From an uncultured Bacilli bacterium (GTDB taxonomy: Bacteria; Bacillota_I; Bacilli_A; RF39; UBA660), in NCBI GenBank assembly GCA_944331945.1, contig CALVJC010000020.1:1-7848 (forward strand): a DNA stretch of 7,848 nucleotides, in the 5' to 3' direction. Under the pieces are notes generated by a model that was not told the origin of the DNA, made no database searches, and saw nothing but the letters and a program-made list of their open reading frames with translations. Below are positions 6,167 through 7,848 of this stretch, in pieces. Position 1 is the stretch's first letter; the number at the start of each line of letters is the position of its first letter. The translations under genes were made by a program, and so were the position numbers.

Positions 6167-7848
6167 CGATAAAATATACGGATTTGAAGCACTTCCATCC
6201 CCTGAAGTGAATACGCTGTCAGCAGAGACATTAATGACTGGGCGCGCGCCGGCTTTGTAAGTGTAGACACCTACGTCGCCGAAAAAAGCAACTGCACACC
6301 ATACAGAAGCATCAAAATTATCACCGATGCCGCCCGGCGTCATGCTCCAATAAGAATTATTTTCCCCTGGATATAAATAACTATTTCCTTGAAGACCAAA
6401 ACTCTCTCCTGCTAATACTAGCTCATCCGCTGTGATTAACCCTACTTTTAAGCGATAACTCCCCCCATAACTCTCACTGGTTGCTGGGCATATCAAGGTA
6501 GGCGCATTTGCTTTGGCATAAGCGGGAGTTGCATATACTTGACTTAATCGCTCACTACTAGCATATAGGTACCTATCATTGTAGAATTCAAATCCATATG
6601 CACTTGCTAACTGATAACCACTACTATCACTGCAAAATCTTCCATTTGTTATCATACTATCATAACTTGTTCCTGCTAATATACTATTATACCATACTTC
6701 AAGCTCTCTTTTAATCGTAGAATCTGTTTCATTGGTATCACGATCATATGTATATCCTGTGTATTTTGGATCAATAACATTTTGATTATATGCACTACGC
6801 CCTATCATTAAATCTTCTCCTTCCACACTCGTACTTGTTCCATTATAAATTAGTCTTAAACTACCATCACCATTCACTCTTACAATTCGCCAGTACATAG
6901 GTGTCCCAGCACTATACTTTAATACACGATTACTTTCACTACAATTACTATCATAGTCTTGACAACTATCTAGGGTTACAAAGTCATATGTACCCCAGTC
7001 ATCAACATATCGGTAAACATAATAATCACTTTCATATTCTCCAAATTGGACAAAGTTATTCACATTACTTCCCCGAAAATAATAACTTGTTCCGTCTTCA
7101 TCTTCCATGGCATATAATCCATTCGTAACATATTCTGGATTTGTTAACTCATTCCAATTTTCATAGTTATCTATATAAGTTCCACTCGCTGTATAGTTAA
7201 ACATGTTTTCTTTTTCTTCTTGTAATGGATTATTGGCTAACAACGTTCTTGTTGTTTCTGGTAGAGGAACATCTCCTGATAATCCATAAACATTAATTCG
7301 AACACTAAAAACAAGTCCTCCTCCATCTCCTTGCGGATTATATTCATCACTGACCCACATTCTTAATCGATAATCATTATCTTCACTGGAGTTCATACTG
7401 CTTGTATATAAACTCATCTCTCCAGCAGGTCTTCCAGTATAGTCATTCGCTTCTGTCTCCTCATGATAAGTCTCTGGACTCATTAAAGGTTCTTCACTCG
7501 CTCCATTTAACTGGGTTAGATATAATTTGATATATCTTCCATCAATCTTTCTCGCACTACTATCGGTGACATCTTTAGCACTAATTTCATAGTTGATATT
7601 CATATCTCCCACAATCGTACTAGAAATATTAAAATCGAAGTATTCTCCCGATCTTAATTGTACCATTCCTACTTCATCACTAGTAGGTAGCGCATTATTA
7701 ATATTGATGACATTATCTGTCTCCGTATAAATCATCACGACTTGTCCACTCGTAATGGTATTTACTTTTTCTCCTGTTTTGGTATAGGAAAAAGCCGCAT
7801 ACGTAATACCAATCATACTTCCGACTAATATTAATAAAAAGCCTATTA
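6164..7848 (-). CDS. Membrane-anchored or exported surface protein, TasA/SipW-like N-terminus and C-terminal lectin-like (DUF6273-like) domain; 5' end outside window
   Basis: The frame is open through the window edge, so the true start lies upstream. The ATG at 7816 (used for the numbering here, 550 residues) falls inside the hydrophobic segment and is unlikely to be the start. Reading from the edge gives IGFLLILVGSMIGITYAAFS, a signal or anchor segment, followed by YTKTGEKVNTITSGQV as in TasA/CalY-type SipW substrates. Residues about 20-180 look like a beta-rich extracellular domain. Residues about 235-330 contain SYYFRG and MYWRIVRVNGDGSLRLIYNG. The C-terminal domain ends YWSMTP...GARPVIN and then SGDGSASNPYILS, resembling C-type-lectin/DUF6273-style surface domains. 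Cysteines at 285/292 and 395/443 could form disulfides. No sortase motif or C-terminal membrane segment is seen. The function is unknown; an adhesion or ligand-binding role is inferred. Confidence 0.8.
   Translation of the reverse strand, partial: IGFLLILVGSMIGITYAAFSYTKTGEKVNTITSGQVVMIYTETDNVININNALPTSDEVGMVQLRSGEYFDFNISSTIVGDMNINYEISAKDVTDSSARKIDGRYIKLYLTQLNGASEEPLMSPETYHEETEANDYTGRPAGEMSLYTSSMNSSEDNDYRLRMWVSDEYNPQGDGGGLVFSVRINVYGLSGDVPLPETTRTLLANNPLQEEKENMFNYTASGTYIDNYENWNELTNPEYVTNGLYAMEDEDGTSYYFRGSNVNNFVQFGEYESDYYVYRYVDDWGTYDFVTLDSCQDYDSNCSESNRVLKYSAGTPMYWRIVRVNGDGSLRLIYNGTSTSVEGEDLMIGRSAYNQNVIDPKYTGYTYDRDTNETDSTIKRELEVWYNSILAGTSYDSMITNGRFCSDSSGYQLASAYGFEFYNDRYLYASSERLSQVYATPAYAKANAPTLICPATSESYGGSYRLKVGLITADELVLAGESFGLQGNSYLYPGENNSYWSMTPGGIGDNFDASVWCAVAFFGDVGVYTYKAGARPVINVSADSVFTSGDGSASNPYILS
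6236..6346 (-). other. Compositionally distinct, A-poor block in the lectin-like domain; candidate DGR variable region
   Basis: These 37 codons (residues 491-527, from SMTPGG to GARPV) are 55% GC with 17% A on the coding strand (61 G/C and 19 A of 111, counted by hand). A sample of the same gene at 6661-6720 is 32% GC and 40% A. Codons such as GGC, GAC, GTC, TAC, GCC, GCG and CGC dominate, many of NNC/NNT form. The block ends in an uninterrupted 14-base G/C run (6253-6240). Position, encoded motif and low A content fit a variable region mutated at adenines by a diversity-generating retroelement. No template repeat or reverse transcriptase is in the window. Confidence 0.4.

Noticed and set aside
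6901..7128. Open frame of 75 codons on the + strand opposite the surface-protein gene
   Set aside because: The His/Tyr/Ser-rich product is a by-product of the Asn/Tyr-rich codons on the other strand.
7814..7816. ATG as start of the surface-protein gene
   Set aside because: The same frame continues through the window edge with a hydrophobic stretch that completes the signal/anchor segment, and no ribosome site precedes this ATG.
178..7848. Mollicute genetic code (TGA as Trp)
   Set aside because: The conserved proteins are full length under the standard code, Trp codons checked are TGG, and all genes end in TAA.

Overview
The window looks like chromosomal DNA from a low-GC Bacillota, most likely one of the uncultured gut Bacilli (RF39 or Erysipelotrichales-like). 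This is inferred from four things: the translation/transcription operon order, AT-rich coding, strong AGGAGG-type ribosome binding sites, and a large surface protein of a style I associate with those lineages. Tryptophans are encoded by TGG where checked, and all eight genes end in TAA, so nothing suggests a TGA=Trp code. No mobile element, tRNA, rRNA or CRISPR array is visible, and no gene-free stretch exceeds about 120 bases.

Layout: positions 1-162 hold the 3' end of a + strand gene resembling region 4 of a sigma-70 factor. It converges on infB, and the two genes share one hairpin that covers both stop codons. Positions 178-4050 on the - strand form a compact operon, read in the order rimP, nusA, rnpM (ylxR), infB. 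It supports 30S maturation, transcription elongation/termination, RNase P modulation and translation initiation. It is a reduced version of the Bacillus arrangement: rimP encodes only the N-terminal domain, the ylxQ (L7Ae-like) gene is absent, and neither rbfA nor truB follows infB. The operon has a full-consensus promoter (TTGACA, 17 bp, TATAAT). Its transcript should start with a strong hairpin that could act as a terminator or attenuator.

Upstream of that promoter, on the same strand, is thyA, an enlarged thymidylate synthase with two insertions and an unusual C-terminal Gln. It is divergent from a CPBP (Abi/CAAX-type) intramembrane protease gene on the + strand. After a bidirectional terminator comes the 3' part of a large - strand gene for an N-terminally anchored, TasA/SipW-substrate-like exported protein with a C-terminal lectin-like or DUF6273-like domain.

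The most interesting signal is in the last codons of that surface-protein gene. A 111-bp block is 55% GC and only 17% A on the coding strand, inside a gene sampled at about 32% GC and 40% A. It encodes a YWSMTP...GARPV segment like the variable end of C-type-lectin variable proteins, and it ends in an uninterrupted 14-base G/C run. Together these fit the variable region of a diversity-generating retroelement (DGR) whose reverse transcriptase and template would lie outside the window. This is a hypothesis; gene conversion or a transferred cassette are the alternatives.
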